Below are positions 52,868 through 61,985 of a DNA stretch of 64,000 nucleotides, one piece after another. Made by a program: the position numbers and the translations under genes. Numbering within the stretch: position 1 is the first letter of the stretch; every line of letters begins with the position of its first letter. The stretch is from Novosphingobium sp. Gsoil 351 (lineage in GTDB: Bacteria > Pseudomonadota > Alphaproteobacteria > Sphingomonadales > Sphingomonadaceae). The notes beneath the pieces are model-generated. The model ran no database searches, had not been told where the DNA came from, and saw nothing but the letters and a program-made list of their open reading frames with translations. The stretch lies in assembly GCF_009707465.1 (NCBI RefSeq), contig NZ_CP046120.1, positions 3,067,501 through 3,131,500 of the forward strand. The letters are read 5' to 3'.

Positions 52868-55315
52868 CTAGAAGCTCGCGTCCAGCGTCACGCCCCAGAC
52901 GCGGTACGAATCAATCGAGAGGAACTGGACGAACGAGCTGCCGACTGGCGCGGGGCCGCCGGCCACCGCCGGCAGCCTGGCACCGTCGGACGAGGCGAAG
53001 CCATCGAACGTGGTGACCACCGGATAGCGCTTGTCGAGACAATTGCGGCAGAACCCCGCAAAGCTGAACTTGCCGTCGCCGAACCGCAAGCCGCCTCGCA
53101 GGCCGAGCAGGTAGCGCGAGGGCGAGGTCGGGTTGCCCGGGCTTGAGCCGTAGTTGTATTTGTCCGAATAGGCAAAGTCGGCTTGGGCGAAGCCTTCGAT
53201 GCGGTTGCCAAGCTCGCGGTGATACTCGCTGGCGAGGGTGGCTTTCCACTTCGGTGCATAAGGTAGCTGGCTCAGTGCCGGGCAAACCCCGGTCGTACTG
53301 GTGGTGCAGGGCACCTGGAAGCCCTTGTTGAACCGCGCTTCATTGTAGAGCAACCCGCCTGACAGGCTTAGGTTAGGCGTAAGGTTGCCATAAAACGACA
53401 CTTCTACGCCCTTGGTTGTCGCATAGTCGGCATTTCCCTGAATGAAGTTGGTCGCCAACTGCGGCGGAACCGGGGGTACGTAGATCGTGGTCTGGAATCC
53501 GTCGATCTTGCTGTAGAACGCGCTGGCGTTGAGTGCGAAGCGGCCAAACAGCCGCGTCTTGATGCCGACGTCGAACGCATCGACATATTCCGGATCAATC
53601 TTGAGCGGTTGGCGCGCAAGGCTGGCGGTGTAGGTCACCGATTCGTTGAGGAATGGTCCCTTATAGCCGCGCGAGTAGCGGGCGAAGACCATGGTGTCCT
53701 CGCCAACCTCATATTGCGCTCCCGCCGTGCCGCTGAAGCCCGATTTCTTGATGTGGGCGGCTTCGGCGATGCTTGTGCCGGCTGGGCACGGGACTTGGAT
53801 CGCGTCGTAGGGAATGCCGCCTGCCAGCGTACAGGAATTGACCGGTAGGACCGAGAAAAACCCGGTGTTGCCAGTAAAGATGTAACGCCCATTGGGGTTC
53901 TTGAAGAGATTGAAGCTGAAGTCCTTGAGGTCGTTGTGGGTATAGCGCCCACCGACGAAGATCTTCAGTTCGGGGGTGATGCGCCAATCGACCTGGCCGA
54001 ACGCGGCGTAGTCGCGCTGCTTGATCATGAACACGGGATTGCGGCGGAACTCCAGCCCGCCCAGGTTAATCCCGAACGTGCCCGTTTGATCGATGACGTC
54101 CTTGGTCTTACCGCTGGAGTAGTAAACCCCGGCGACGAAGCTGAGCGGGTTGGCGGTCGACGAGGCGATCCGCGCCTCCTCGCTGAAGGTCCTCGAGACG
54201 TAGGGAACGAGATTGCGATCGAGCAGGTTGAGCGGCAGCGTGTCGGCGAAGTCGCCGGCGATGTCAGCATCCTTGCCGAACTCGCCCTTGCGGGTCTTGC
54301 GCAGCGCGGTGATCGAAGTGAACGTGAGGTCGTCGCTCAATTCGTAGTCGATTGTCGCCGATCCGCCGTAATTCTTGCGGCCGTAAGTGTCGCCGATCGG
54401 CACGCCGGCCGCGCGCAGGCTGTTCGCGCAGACCCGGTTGTTCTTGTTGCCGGCCACGATCCCGCACGCGGCCAGGCGAGCTTCGAGCAGTGATCCGGCC
54501 GGCACCTGCTTGAAGACCGCGACGCCGGCGAAGTCGGCGGCGCCGTTGACGCCGTTGCTCGTCAGGTGCTGATAATCCAGCGCCAAGTTGACGGTCAGAC
54601 GGTCGCTTGGCTTGACCAGGAAGCGAACGCGCCCGCCGACGTCCCTGTTGTCGTCCCATTCGTTGAACATCGTGTTGCGAACGACGTGGCCGGTGCGATC
54701 GTAATGGAAGCTGAAGCGAAAAGCCGCCTCGTCGCCCAGCGGCAGATTGGCGATGGCATATCCATGGATATAGTCGTGATTGCCGATATCGACGTGGCCG
54801 ATCGCTTCGTACTGGTTGAGCTTGGGCGCCTTGGTGACGACGTTGATCACACCGGCATTGGAGTTTTTGCCGAACAACGTGCCCTGTGGTCCGGAAAGAA
54901 CCTCGACGTTCTCGACGTCGTAGAGCGAGTTCGTCAGTCCGCGGCCGAGGACGACGCCGTCGAGCACGACCGAGACCGATTGCTCCGCCGACCGCCCGAA
55001 GCCCTGGGTGCCGATCCCGCGAACCTGATAGACCCCGAAGTTGGTGGCGGTCAGCGCCGGCACCGCGCGAGTCAGATCGGTGGTGGTGGTGATGTTCTGG
55101 ATGTCGAGCTGGTCCTGGGTGACCGCGGTCACGGTGATCGGCACGTCCTGGACGTCCTCAGCGCGCCGTTGCGCGGTCACGACGATGACGTTGGTGCGGG
55201 CCTGCTCGGCGTCGTCGTCGATCGTTGCGGTTTGCGCCATGGCGGGTGCCGCACCCAACGCCAACGTCCCCACCGAAACGCTCAACAGCAGCCTGATGGC
55301 CCGAGAATCGACCAT
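52868..55315 (-). CDS. TonB-dependent receptor heading the glycoside operon
   Basis: An 815-aa receptor with signal peptide MVDSRAIRLLLSVSVG to PAMAQ, TonB-box-like VIVVTAQRRAEDVQDVPITV, plug signatures PALTATNFGVYQVRGIGTQGFG and VEVLSGPQGTLFGKNSNAGVINVVTKAP, and a barrel ending GVTLDASF. ATG 55315 has a GGAGAGGACG ribosome site. The GKNSNAGVINVVTK stretch is typical of the large receptor subfamily abundant in sphingomonads that use aromatic or terpenoid compounds. It is divergent from PhyH copy 4 and GH1 and starts an operon of about eight genes ending at GH5. It probably imports the glycoside across the outer membrane. Confidence 0.95.
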   Translation of the reverse strand: MVDSRAIRLLLSVSVGTLALGAAPAMAQTATIDDDAEQARTNVIVVTAQRRAEDVQDVPITVTAVTQDQLDIQNITTTTDLTRAVPALTATNFGVYQVRGIGTQGFGRSAEQSVSVVLDGVVLGRGLTNSLYDVENVEVLSGPQGTLFGKNSNAGVINVVTKAPKLNQYEAIGHVDIGNHDYIHGYAIANLPLGDEAAFRFSFHYDRTGHVVRNTMFNEWDDNRDVGGRVRFLVKPSDRLTVNLALDYQHLTSNGVNGAADFAGVAVFKQVPAGSLLEARLAACGIVAGNKNNRVCANSLRAAGVPIGDTYGRKNYGGSATIDYELSDDLTFTSITALRKTRKGEFGKDADIAGDFADTLPLNLLDRNLVPYVSRTFSEEARIASSTANPLSFVAGVYYSSGKTKDVIDQTGTFGINLGGLEFRRNPVFMIKQRDYAAFGQVDWRITPELKIFVGGRYTHNDLKDFSFNLFKNPNGRYIFTGNTGFFSVLPVNSCTLAGGIPYDAIQVPCPAGTSIAEAAHIKKSGFSGTAGAQYEVGEDTMVFARYSRGYKGPFLNESVTYTASLARQPLKIDPEYVDAFDVGIKTRLFGRFALNASAFYSKIDGFQTTIYVPPVPPQLATNFIQGNADYATTKGVEVSFYGNLTPNLSLSGGLLYNEARFNKGFQVPCTTSTTGVCPALSQLPYAPKWKATLASEYHRELGNRIEGFAQADFAYSDKYNYGSSPGNPTSPSRYLLGLRGGLRFGDGKFSFAGFCRNCLDKRYPVVTTFDGFASSDGARLPAVAGGPAPVGSSFVQFLSIDSYRVWGVTLDASF

Positions 55316-55344
55316 TTCGTCCTCTCCTTTCGCGGCATAACTCT

Positions 55345-55381
55345 ATTTGGTCAGCCTTCGAATTGCAGGATTCGACCAAAT
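55345..55381. promoter_or_regulatory. Inverted repeat ATTTGGTC-N21-GACCAAAT
   Basis: Perfect 8-bp arms (55345-55352 and 55374-55381) lie between the divergent TonB receptor and PhyH copy 4 genes, 30 bp from the receptor start. The centre-to-centre distance of 29 bp is close to three helical turns. It is a candidate operator for the locus regulator, perhaps the GntR-FCD protein at 43952. Confidence 0.6.
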
Positions 55382-55435
55382 CCGATACAAAGTCAACGCG
55401 CCGATGTAATATGGCGGTGAATCAAGGAAACGCGC

Positions 55436-56146
55436 GTGCACACTGCCGAGATCGACCGCTTTCACCGCGACGGGTTTCTTTGCATCCCGCGACTGGTCGA
55501 CGATGCCGCGGTAACCGCGCTTGGGACGGTGTATGACGCGATGCTCGCGGGCGAGATCGACGTCAGCGCCACCGACAACCCGCTGGGGCGGATTACCCGC
55601 CAGATCATGATGCCATCGGCGTACCACCCGCTGTTCGAGGACAATCCCGCGCTCGACGCGGGCCGCGCAATCGCCCGCGACCTGCTCGGGGTGCCTGATC
55701 CACGGCCGATCTTCGACATGCTGATCTACAAGGAGCCGGGGCAGACGGCGGTAACCCCGTGGCACCAGGACTTCGCCTACTCACAGATGCCGTTCGCGCC
55801 AGCCGGGGTTGCCGTCCCCAGCGATCAGACGTTGCAGTTCTGGCTTGCGCTCGACGACGTCGACGAAGCCAACGGCTGCATGCACTTCGTGCCCGGCCAG
55901 CACCGCGCGCCCTTGCTCGAACACCATGTTGCCGCGGGGGAGGCCGAATACACCCAGCGTCTTCTCGCGATTCCACATCCCGAGCGAAACCTCGACTTGT
56001 CGCAGGCGATCGCCTGCCCGCTGCGCGCCGGGGGGGCGACCGTCCACAACTACGGGACGCCGCACTTCACGTCCGGCAACGTCACCGCGAATCGCCCGCG
56101 TCGCGCGTATATCTTCAACTTCTCCAGCCGCCGTCTGGGCGAATGA
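55436..56146 (+). CDS. PhyH-family dioxygenase, divergent copy 4
   Basis: A 236-aa PhyH protein. FHRDGFLCIPRLVDDAAV starts it, the iron H-x-D is in TPWHQDFAYSQM, and the distal His in VHNYGTPHFTSGN with Arg in NRPRRAY. It is shorter than copies 1-3. GTG 55436 follows an AAGGAAA ribosome site. Its stop overlaps the GH1 start (ATGA). Being transcribed away from the receptor and sharing its control region, it belongs to the same locus and brings the dioxygenase count to four. Confidence 0.88.
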   Translation: MHTAEIDRFHRDGFLCIPRLVDDAAVTALGTVYDAMLAGEIDVSATDNPLGRITRQIMMPSAYHPLFEDNPALDAGRAIARDLLGVPDPRPIFDMLIYKEPGQTAVTPWHQDFAYSQMPFAPAGVAVPSDQTLQFWLALDDVDEANGCMHFVPGQHRAPLLEHHVAAGEAEYTQRLLAIPHPERNLDLSQAIACPLRAGGATVHNYGTPHFTSGNVTANRPRRAYIFNFSSRRLGE

Positions 56147-57363
56147 GCCGCCTACCCGAGCAGTTCCTGTGGGGCACTGCGGTTGCCGCGCATCAGGTCG
56201 AAGGCGGCAACGTCAATTCGGATTGCTGGGCGCTCGAGCACGCCAGCCCGTCGGTCTTTGTGGAGCCCTCAGGCGCAGCCTGCGACCATTGGAACCGTTA
56301 CGAAGAGGACATCGCGCTGGTTGCGCAGTTCGGGCTCAACGCGTTCCGCTTCTCAGTTGAATGGGCGCGCGTCGAACCCGAGCCTGGGGTGTTTTCCACC
56401 GCCGCGCTCGATCACTACGCTCGAGTCGTCGACGCGTGCCGCGAGCTGAGCATCGTCCCGGTAGTGACCTTTCACCACTTCACCCAGCCACGCTGGATGG
56501 CGGCGCTCGGCGGCTTCGCCGCGCGCGATTTTCCCGCCCGTTTCGCAGCCTACTGCGCGCGCGCCGCTCGTGCTTTCGACGGCATCGGCTTGGCCTGCAC
56601 AATCAACGAACTCAACCTGCCGGTTTCTGCCGCCGCCTATTTCCAGTCGCGCGCGAGCGACGCCCATCGCGCTGCCGCTCAGGTTGCGTTGGGCGCGCCG
56701 TTGGATGCTTTCTTCCTGTTCACCCCGGCCGACGCGATCCTCGGCAATGGTCTCGAGGCGCATCGGCTGGCGCGCGAGGCAATCCGCGCCGAGCGCGTCG
56801 AGGTACCTGTGGGGATGACGTTGGCGATCTCGGAAGAGACCGCCGATCCCGGAATCGAGGACCGCCGTGACGCCCGCCGCGAACGCTTCTACGCGCCCTT
56901 CCTAGACGCTGCCTGCAACGACGATTTCGTCGGGGTGCAGACCTACGCCCGAACTCATTCGCGCGCCGACGGCTCCGGTCCGCTTCCCGGGGCGCCGGTC
57001 ACGACGATGGGGTGGGAAGACCGGCCCCTGGCGATCGGTGCGGTTTGTCAATGGATCGGTTCGCGCTGGAACGTGCCGCTGATCGTCACTGAGAACGGCT
57101 ATCCCGGTTTCGATGACGCCCGACGAGAAGTATTCATCACAACCGCACTCGCAGGCGTGCGCTCCGCGATGGCCGATGGCGCCGATGTTCGCGGCTATTT
57201 CTACTGGTCGCTCCTGGACAACTTCGAATGGATGCTCGGCTATCGCCAACGCTTCGGTCTCGTCGAAGTGCAGGCCGACATGCGTCGCGCACCAAAGCGC
57301 TCTGCCAGAAGCTATCGATCGCAGCTGTTCCTGAATTCGTGTCCCGACCTAGACGTACGGTGA
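56143..57363 (+). CDS. GH1 beta-glucosidase
   Basis: A 406-aa GH1 enzyme: FLWGTAVAAHQVEGGN at the N-terminus, FRFSVEWARVEPEPG, FHHFTQPRWM, acid/base Glu in CTINELNLP (usually TxNEP), nucleophile Glu in IVTENGYPG, and the late FYWSLLDNFEWMLGYRQRFGLVEV. It is shorter than most GH1 proteins (about 450 aa), and Leu replaces Pro after the acid/base Glu. ATG 56143 overlaps the PhyH stop; the longer frame to 55759 is a shadow of PhyH. It has no signal peptide. It would hydrolyse a terminal glucose, complementing the GH5 enzyme on a di- or oligoglycoside. Confidence 0.92.
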   Translation: MSRLPEQFLWGTAVAAHQVEGGNVNSDCWALEHASPSVFVEPSGAACDHWNRYEEDIALVAQFGLNAFRFSVEWARVEPEPGVFSTAALDHYARVVDACRELSIVPVVTFHHFTQPRWMAALGGFAARDFPARFAAYCARAARAFDGIGLACTINELNLPVSAAAYFQSRASDAHRAAAQVALGAPLDAFFLFTPADAILGNGLEAHRLAREAIRAERVEVPVGMTLAISEETADPGIEDRRDARRERFYAPFLDAACNDDFVGVQTYARTHSRADGSGPLPGAPVTTMGWEDRPLAIGAVCQWIGSRWNVPLIVTENGYPGFDDARREVFITTALAGVRSAMADGADVRGYFYWSLLDNFEWMLGYRQRFGLVEVQADMRRAPKRSARSYRSQLFLNSCPDLDVR

Positions 57364-57765
57364 CAAACGCTTGTGGATAGGTTCGGCTTGCGGCCGAAGG
57401 GGTCGGTCAGCTGTATTGCGAGGTCCGCTATCTTCGAGCTTGGTCCCGAAACCGGCCATTCCGGACTCGTGAAGAGTTTCGGGCGCCGGTAGGCGTACGA
57501 AAGTCCCCGAGGGACGAACCCGCGGGCCCCATGCGCTGGTCTATGGGTAAAACGGTTCTTGGCCGGTCGGCGCTGGTGCGACGGCAGCTTCTATGCGCTG
57601 CGCGATGGCGTGCGGACTGACGGCTTCGATGCCTGACCCGGTCGTCGATCGGGGTGAGTGAGGAGATCGATGCCGTGAGCCTGGCCATGTCGGGGGAGAG
57701 TGGTGCGAACGCGGTCGGGTCCCGAAGCGAGGCTGCGCGGGACGGCTGCGATGATGCGTGGCGGA
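57364..57765. other. Gap between GH1 and the IS91-type element
   Basis: About 400 bp without a supported gene. One end of the insertion element must lie in it, but no terminal signature can be identified with confidence. Confidence 0.45.
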
Positions 57766-58947
57766 TCACGCTGCGGCCCTTTCCGGTGACGGCGGCGCGC
57801 GCGGCAGGCGCCAGCGCTCGAAGATCTCGATGACGATCATGCGCCCGCCGCAGCAGGGGCAGGGCGGACGAACATCGACCGGTTCGTCGGGGGTGTCGTC
57901 GTTGGCGGGCGGAGCGACGGCCAGCAGCTGGCGCGCGAGGGCGATGCTGTCCTTGCGGGCTGAGCCGGCGAGCAGGCCGTAGTGGCGGATGCGGTGGAAC
58001 CCGCGGGGCAGGACATGGAGCAGGAAGCGGCGGATGAACTCGTCGGCGGCGAGGGTCATGATCTGCTGCCGCTCGCCGCCGTCGCGGCGATAATCCTTGT
58101 AGCGGAAGGTGACCTGGTTGCCGTCGAACGCGATCAGTCGGCGGTTCGATATCGCGACGCGATGGGTGTAGCGCGAGAGATAGGCGAGCACCGCCGCGGG
58201 CCCGGCGAACGGCGGCTTGGCGTAGACCACCCAGCGTACCTTCCGGACCGGTGACAACTGGCGCAGCAACGCCTGCCGCTCAGTGAGGCCGGCGAGATGG
58301 CCGAAGAACGCGAGCCTGCCGGCGTCATGCAGCTCGAGCAGCCGGGTGAGGAACAGGCGGCGGAAGAGCTTGCCGAGCACGCGCACCGGCACGAGGAACG
58401 CCGGGCGTGATGAGATCCAGCGTGTCGTATCGGGTGCGATCCCACCGCCTGGCACCACCATGTGGACGTGCGGGTGATGGGTCAGCGCGGAGCCCCACGT
58501 GTGAAGCACCGCGGTGATCCCGATCCGTGCGCCGAGATGCTTCGGATCGGCCGCAATCGTCAGCATGGTCTCGGCCGCGGCGCGGAACAGCAGGTCGTAG
58601 ACCACCGCCTTGCTGTGGAAGGCGATGTCGGCGACCTCGGCCGGGATCGTGAAGACCACATGGAAGTAGCCCACCGGCAACAGATCGGCCTCACGCTCGG
58701 CGAGCCAGGTCCGCGCCGCCTCGCCCTGGCACTTGGGGCAGTGCCGGTTGCGGCAGCTGTTGTAGGCGATCCGCCAGTGCCCGCAGTCCTCGCAGGCCTC
58801 GACGTGACCACCGAGCGCGGCGGTGCGGCAGTGCTCGATCGCCGACATGACCTTGAGCTGGTGCAGGCTCAGGTGCCCGGCGTGGGCGGCCCGGTACGTC
58901 GGACCCACGGCACGGAAGATATCGGCGACCTCGAGTAAGGTGCGCAA
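57766..58947 (-). CDS. tnpA: IS91-family (HUH, Y2) transposase
   Basis: A 393-aa transposase. The N-terminal zinc-binding region is CEDCGHWRIAYNSCRNRHCPKCQG, the HUH motif is in HHPHVHMVVPGGG, and the domain with the catalytic tyrosines is YLSRYTHRVAISNRRL. Length and order match the IS801/IS91 group, which transposes by rolling-circle replication. It looks intact. The start at 58947 lies 6 bp after the recombinase stop, so both are co-transcribed. It is inserted just downstream of the GH1 gene without breaking any visible gene. Confidence 0.93.
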   Translation of the reverse strand: MRTLLEVADIFRAVGPTYRAAHAGHLSLHQLKVMSAIEHCRTAALGGHVEACEDCGHWRIAYNSCRNRHCPKCQGEAARTWLAEREADLLPVGYFHVVFTIPAEVADIAFHSKAVVYDLLFRAAAETMLTIAADPKHLGARIGITAVLHTWGSALTHHPHVHMVVPGGGIAPDTTRWISSRPAFLVPVRVLGKLFRRLFLTRLLELHDAGRLAFFGHLAGLTERQALLRQLSPVRKVRWVVYAKPPFAGPAAVLAYLSRYTHRVAISNRRLIAFDGNQVTFRYKDYRRDGGERQQIMTLAADEFIRRFLLHVLPRGFHRIRHYGLLAGSARKDSIALARQLLAVAPPANDDTPDEPVDVRPPCPCCGGRMIVIEIFERWRLPRAPPSPERAAA

Positions 58948-58953
58948 CGCCCG

Positions 58954-59868
58954 TCAGCCGTCGGGCTTGGCCTCCGAGGCCACGAACAGGCCGAGCTTGT
59001 CGAGCGGGCTGGTCACCGCGCGCGCGATCCGTGTTGCGACCTTGGTGTAGCGCGCGGTGTTCTCGAGCTTGGCGTGACCGAGCAGCGCCTGGATCACGCG
59101 AATGTCGACGCCGTCCTCGAGCAGTTGGGTGGCGAAGCTGTGCCGCAGCGTATGCATGCCGACCCGCTTGGTGATCCCGGCCGCTTGCGCCGCTTCGACC
59201 ACCACCCGGGACAGCTGCCGCGTGCTCAAGGGCTTCATCGCGTACTGCCCGGGGAACAGCCAGCCATCGCGGTGCAGCACGCCTTGCTCGCGTCCGACCT
59301 TCCACCACTCCCGCAACAGCACGAGCAGATCGGCCGAGAGCATGGCGTTGCGATACTCGCCGCCTTTGCCCTTCTCGACCCTGAGCAGCATGCGCTCGCT
59401 GTCCACGTCGCGCACCTTGAGCATGCCGACCTCGGCGACGCGCAGGCCGGCGCCATAGGCCACCGACAGCGCCGCTTGATGCTTGAGGCAAGTGGTTGCT
59501 TGGAGCAGCCGCGCGACCTCGTCCGGGCTGAGCACGACCGGAAGAACGCGGTGGTAGGGGACCCGGTACAGCTTGCGGGCGAGATCCGGCCGATCGACCG
59601 TGTGAGTGAAGAAGAACCGCAGCGCTGCAATCTTCGCGTTCATGGTCGTCCCGGTGACGCCGGTCTCGCGTTGCTCGAGCTGGTAGCGTCGCAGGTCTTC
59701 CGCACTCGCCGTATCCGGAGGACGGCCCAGAAACGTGGTGGAGCGCGCTATATCGCGAATGTAGTTGCGCTGCGTCGCGGCCGTGAACCGCCGCATGTCC
59801 ATGTCTTCGATCAGCCGTCGGCGCAGCGGGCTCATCGGGGTCGGGGGAAGAGGAATGGTCGGGGTCAT
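58954..59868 (-). CDS. Tyrosine recombinase of the IS91-type element
   Basis: A protein of about 304 aa with an N-terminal SAM-like core-binding domain (LRRRLIEDMDMRRFTAATQRNYIRDIARSTTFLG) and a catalytic domain with the R-K-H-x-R-H-Y set: AYGAGLRVAEVGML (Arg), EKGKGG (Lys), MHTLRHSFATQLLEDG (His-x-x-Arg), LLGHAKLENTARYT (His, Tyr). All appear present. Such recombinases accompany some IS91-type transposases and may resolve or aid insertion. ATG 59868 has AGGAGC upstream. A hairpin CTCCTT/AAGGAG (59876-59892) lies directly upstream of the start. Confidence 0.9.
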   Translation of the reverse strand: MTPTIPLPPTPMSPLRRRLIEDMDMRRFTAATQRNYIRDIARSTTFLGRPPDTASAEDLRRYQLEQRETGVTGTTMNAKIAALRFFFTHTVDRPDLARKLYRVPYHRVLPVVLSPDEVARLLQATTCLKHQAALSVAYGAGLRVAEVGMLKVRDVDSERMLLRVEKGKGGEYRNAMLSADLLVLLREWWKVGREQGVLHRDGWLFPGQYAMKPLSTRQLSRVVVEAAQAAGITKRVGMHTLRHSFATQLLEDGVDIRVIQALLGHAKLENTARYTKVATRIARAVTSPLDKLGLFVASEAKPDG

Positions 59869-60104
59869 CGTCGGGCTCCTTGGTTGAAGGAGCCACCGCG
59901 GTCTGCCTCGCCCAGACGACACTCAACCCAGTCGCGACATCCGCGCGATCACTCTACCTCACCGCACGCACCCCTCCCGCGCAGCGGGTTCGTCCAACGG
60001 CCCCATTGCGCCTTGACGGAACAATTGGTGCGGTGCAGCATTACTTCGCTGTGGGCGCCTCAATGTCGCTCTTCGCGAACCCAGACATTTTGGAAAGGAC
60101 CCAA

Positions 60105-60389
60105 ATGGCCCGTTCTTCTCGAAATCCACCGCAGACGTACGGCGCACTCTCGTTTGTCAGCGACGCCGCCCGGGTGGTCTCTTTGCGCTTGATGCTCATT
60201 GGGTCAGGTAGTCCTGCGGGTTTAGCAGAGGTGCAATCAATGGTGAGCGAGAAGATAGCTGCGTTCATGCACGTGCAGTGGAAGCTTGTTACCGGCTCAT
60301 ACGGGCTCACATCTAACAGCATGGCAGGCGGAGTTTACAATCATTATGCCCGGATCGTGAGGGCGAACCGCAAACGTCTGTCCCTCTAA
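60105..60389 (+). CDS. Small conserved-looking protein, phasin-like
   Basis: A 94-aa protein with a strong AAAGGA ribosome site before ATG 60105, which marks it as probably real. It is largely helical: DAARVVSLRLMLIGSG, AEVQSMVSEKIAAFMHVQWKLVTG, YNHYARIVRANRKRL. The spacing of Met and Ala residues around VSEKIAAF recalls phasin-like proteins of sphingomonads, but the similarity is weak. It stands alone between the insertion element and the TetR gene. Function unknown. Confidence 0.6.
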   Translation: MARSSRNPPQTYGALSFVSDAARVVSLRLMLIGSGSPAGLAEVQSMVSEKIAAFMHVQWKLVTGSYGLTSNSMAGGVYNHYARIVRANRKRLSL

Positions 60390-60482
60390 CAATAAGGCGG
60401 GTGCACCGAGCCGCCTAGCCAAGGCCGGACCCTGGAGAGCTAGGCGGTCATGAACACTGAGGGTGCGCGACGAGGGCGGGTA

Positions 60483-61220
60483 CTACCCGCTCAGTAAGTG
60501 AGCTGCGCGTCGCAACAGCTCGGCGGCTTCTTCGTGCCGCTCTCCAGTGGAATCAATCGGCTTTGCGTCGGCGGCATGAAGGCCAGTCGGGCGGGGGCCG
60601 CCAAGACCACGCCGCGCCCAAAACAGCCCGAGACATTCCTTGAGCATCGCTAGCAATTCAGCCTGCCAGCGCTCCGCCTCGTCCACAAAATTGTGCGCGG
60701 CCAGACCATTGATGAAGATGGACGTGAAGTGTCGAGCGACTTTGAGTTGATCGGTGCCGTCCGTCAGCGACGCCAGTTCCGGAAACGCGGCGATCGTCTC
60801 CTTGTGCAGTTGCTCTTCGTCGGCCTGCTGGAGCCGGGTAAGCACGGCATGCAAGGCAGGATCCGTGCGCGCCGCCGCCTCGATCTCGGCCATCGCGCGG
60901 TGCTCAGTCTCGCGCGTAAGCTGCCAAAGATAGTCGATACCCACCGCAATGCTGTCACGACCTTGTGCGGCAATGCGCATGCGATCGAAGTAGCGCCGCC
61001 GCCAGCTTTCGTAGACATGCTCCACTGCCGCGAGCCTCAAGTCTTCGATCACCGGGAAGTAGTACTGTATTTTACCTCTGGTCATCCGCGTCTCACGCGA
61101 GACCAGCGACATGTTGGCGCCAGGCCAGCCCTGACGAGCGATACATCGGACTGCGGCATCCAGAATCGCCGCGCGGGTTGCGTCGCCAGCTTGTTCGATC
61201 TGGAGGTCAGGGTCGCGCAC
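60483..61220 (-). CDS. TetR-family regulator of the right-hand catabolic cluster
   Basis: A 245-aa protein with a TetR helix-turn-helix (ATRAAILDAAVRCIARQGWPGANMSLVSRETRMTRGKIQYYFPVIEDLRLAAVEHVYE) and a helical ligand domain of above-average length, with a charged C-terminal tail. GTG 61220 has a GGAAGG ribosome site and begins a few residues before the first helix. It is divergent from the AhpD-like gene and likely controls it. A 10-bp palindrome GCATTAATGC lies between them. The ligand is unknown. Confidence 0.9.
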   Translation of the reverse strand: MRDPDLQIEQAGDATRAAILDAAVRCIARQGWPGANMSLVSRETRMTRGKIQYYFPVIEDLRLAAVEHVYESWRRRYFDRMRIAAQGRDSIAVGIDYLWQLTRETEHRAMAEIEAAARTDPALHAVLTRLQQADEEQLHKETIAAFPELASLTDGTDQLKVARHFTSIFINGLAAHNFVDEAERWQAELLAMLKECLGLFWARRGLGGPRPTGLHAADAKPIDSTGERHEEAAELLRRAAHLLSG

Positions 61221-61293
61221 AGAGATGGTCCTTCCGCGGACATACCGCTTTTATCAGTTTACGGCACTTCTGAACGATCGCAATAGGTTTCAT

Positions 61294-61303
61294 GCATTAA
61301 TGC
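61294..61303. promoter_or_regulatory. Short palindrome in TetR/AhpD-like gap
   Basis: GCATTAATGC, a perfect 10-bp palindrome in the 166-bp divergent gap. It is a modest candidate for the TetR operator. Confidence 0.35.
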
Positions 61304-61386
61304 TGCTTGTCTGTAACAGCGTGCGTGAGTCACCTTCAAGACGAATGTTCGATGGATAGACTTTGCATCAATCGAGGAGAGCGCCC

Positions 61387-61983
61387 GTGCCCCGAGTAAG
61401 CACCCTGCCTGCAGAACATTGGCGCGAAGATCTGCGCGACGTGGCCGCGGCTGATTCCGCGACCCTTGTCGAGCAAGGCATTGTTCGCGTCCTCGCGAAC
61501 AGCCCCGACTTCGCCAAGGCCGTGCTCACCTTCGGTGGAGGACTCTACGGATCGACCGTGCTGTCGCGTCGCCTGATCGAACTCGTGCGGATCCGCGTCG
61601 CTTTCCACAACCAGTGCCGCAGTTGCATGGCAATCCGCTACCAATCGGCACTTGATGACGGATTGACCGAAGGCGCGGTCTGCTCGCTCGAGCGGCCGGA
61701 AGAGGCCGACGACTTGTCCGCGGCTGAAAAGGCGGCTCTGGTCTACGCCGACATCTCGTCGACCAACCATTTCGCCATCGACGACGGTACCTTCGCGGCG
61801 TTGCGCGTGCACTTCAATGAGCAAGAGATCGTCGAGCTCGGAACGTTCATCGCGTTTTTCATTGGCTTCGGCCGCCTGGCGGCGTCGTGGCACCTCGTCG
61901 ACGATCTTCCCGAAGCCTATCGGCGCGATGACGGCCTGACGATCAAGCCGTGGCGCGAAGCGGCGATCGGTGTACGCGGCTGA
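61387..61983 (+). CDS. Carboxymuconolactone decarboxylase/AhpD-like protein
   Basis: A 198-aa helical protein of the AhpD/CMD superfamily. The core is RLIELVRIRVAFHNQCRSCMAIRYQSALDDG, with the redox CxxC (CRSC) that marks AhpD-like alkylhydroperoxidases, followed by a His-containing helix region (FNEQEIVELGTFIAFFIGFGRLA). GTG 61387 with a GAGGAGAG ribosome site is preferred to 61363. It may serve as a peroxidase or decarboxylase in the catabolic cluster. It is convergent with the P450 gene, 2 bp apart. Confidence 0.85.
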   Translation: MPRVSTLPAEHWREDLRDVAAADSATLVEQGIVRVLANSPDFAKAVLTFGGGLYGSTVLSRRLIELVRIRVAFHNQCRSCMAIRYQSALDDGLTEGAVCSLERPEEADDLSAAEKAALVYADISSTNHFAIDDGTFAALRVHFNEQEIVELGTFIAFFIGFGRLAASWHLVDDLPEAYRRDDGLTIKPWREAAIGVRG

Positions 61984-61985
61984 AG

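Larger units (their letters stand above)
57766..59988 (-). mobile_element. IS91-type element with accessory tyrosine recombinase
   Basis: The element comprises a Y2/HUH transposase gene preceded by a tyrosine recombinase gene on the same strand, 6 bp apart. IS91 elements have no inverted repeats or target duplication and end at ter/ori sites next to a GTTC or GAAC tetramer. A small hairpin CCCGC-GCA-GCGGG at 59976-59988 running into GTTC is a candidate end; the other end lies between 57364 and 57765. The outer limits given are approximate. Confidence 0.7.

Noticed and set aside
55759..57363. 534-codon frame as one protein
   Set aside because: The first 128 codons lie in the wrong frame of PhyH copy 4; GH1 begins at ATG 56143, overlapping the PhyH stop.
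57428..57769. 113-codon minus frame next to the IS91-type transposase
   Set aside because: Low-complexity Arg/Ser-rich translation with no motif; treated as non-coding element flank.
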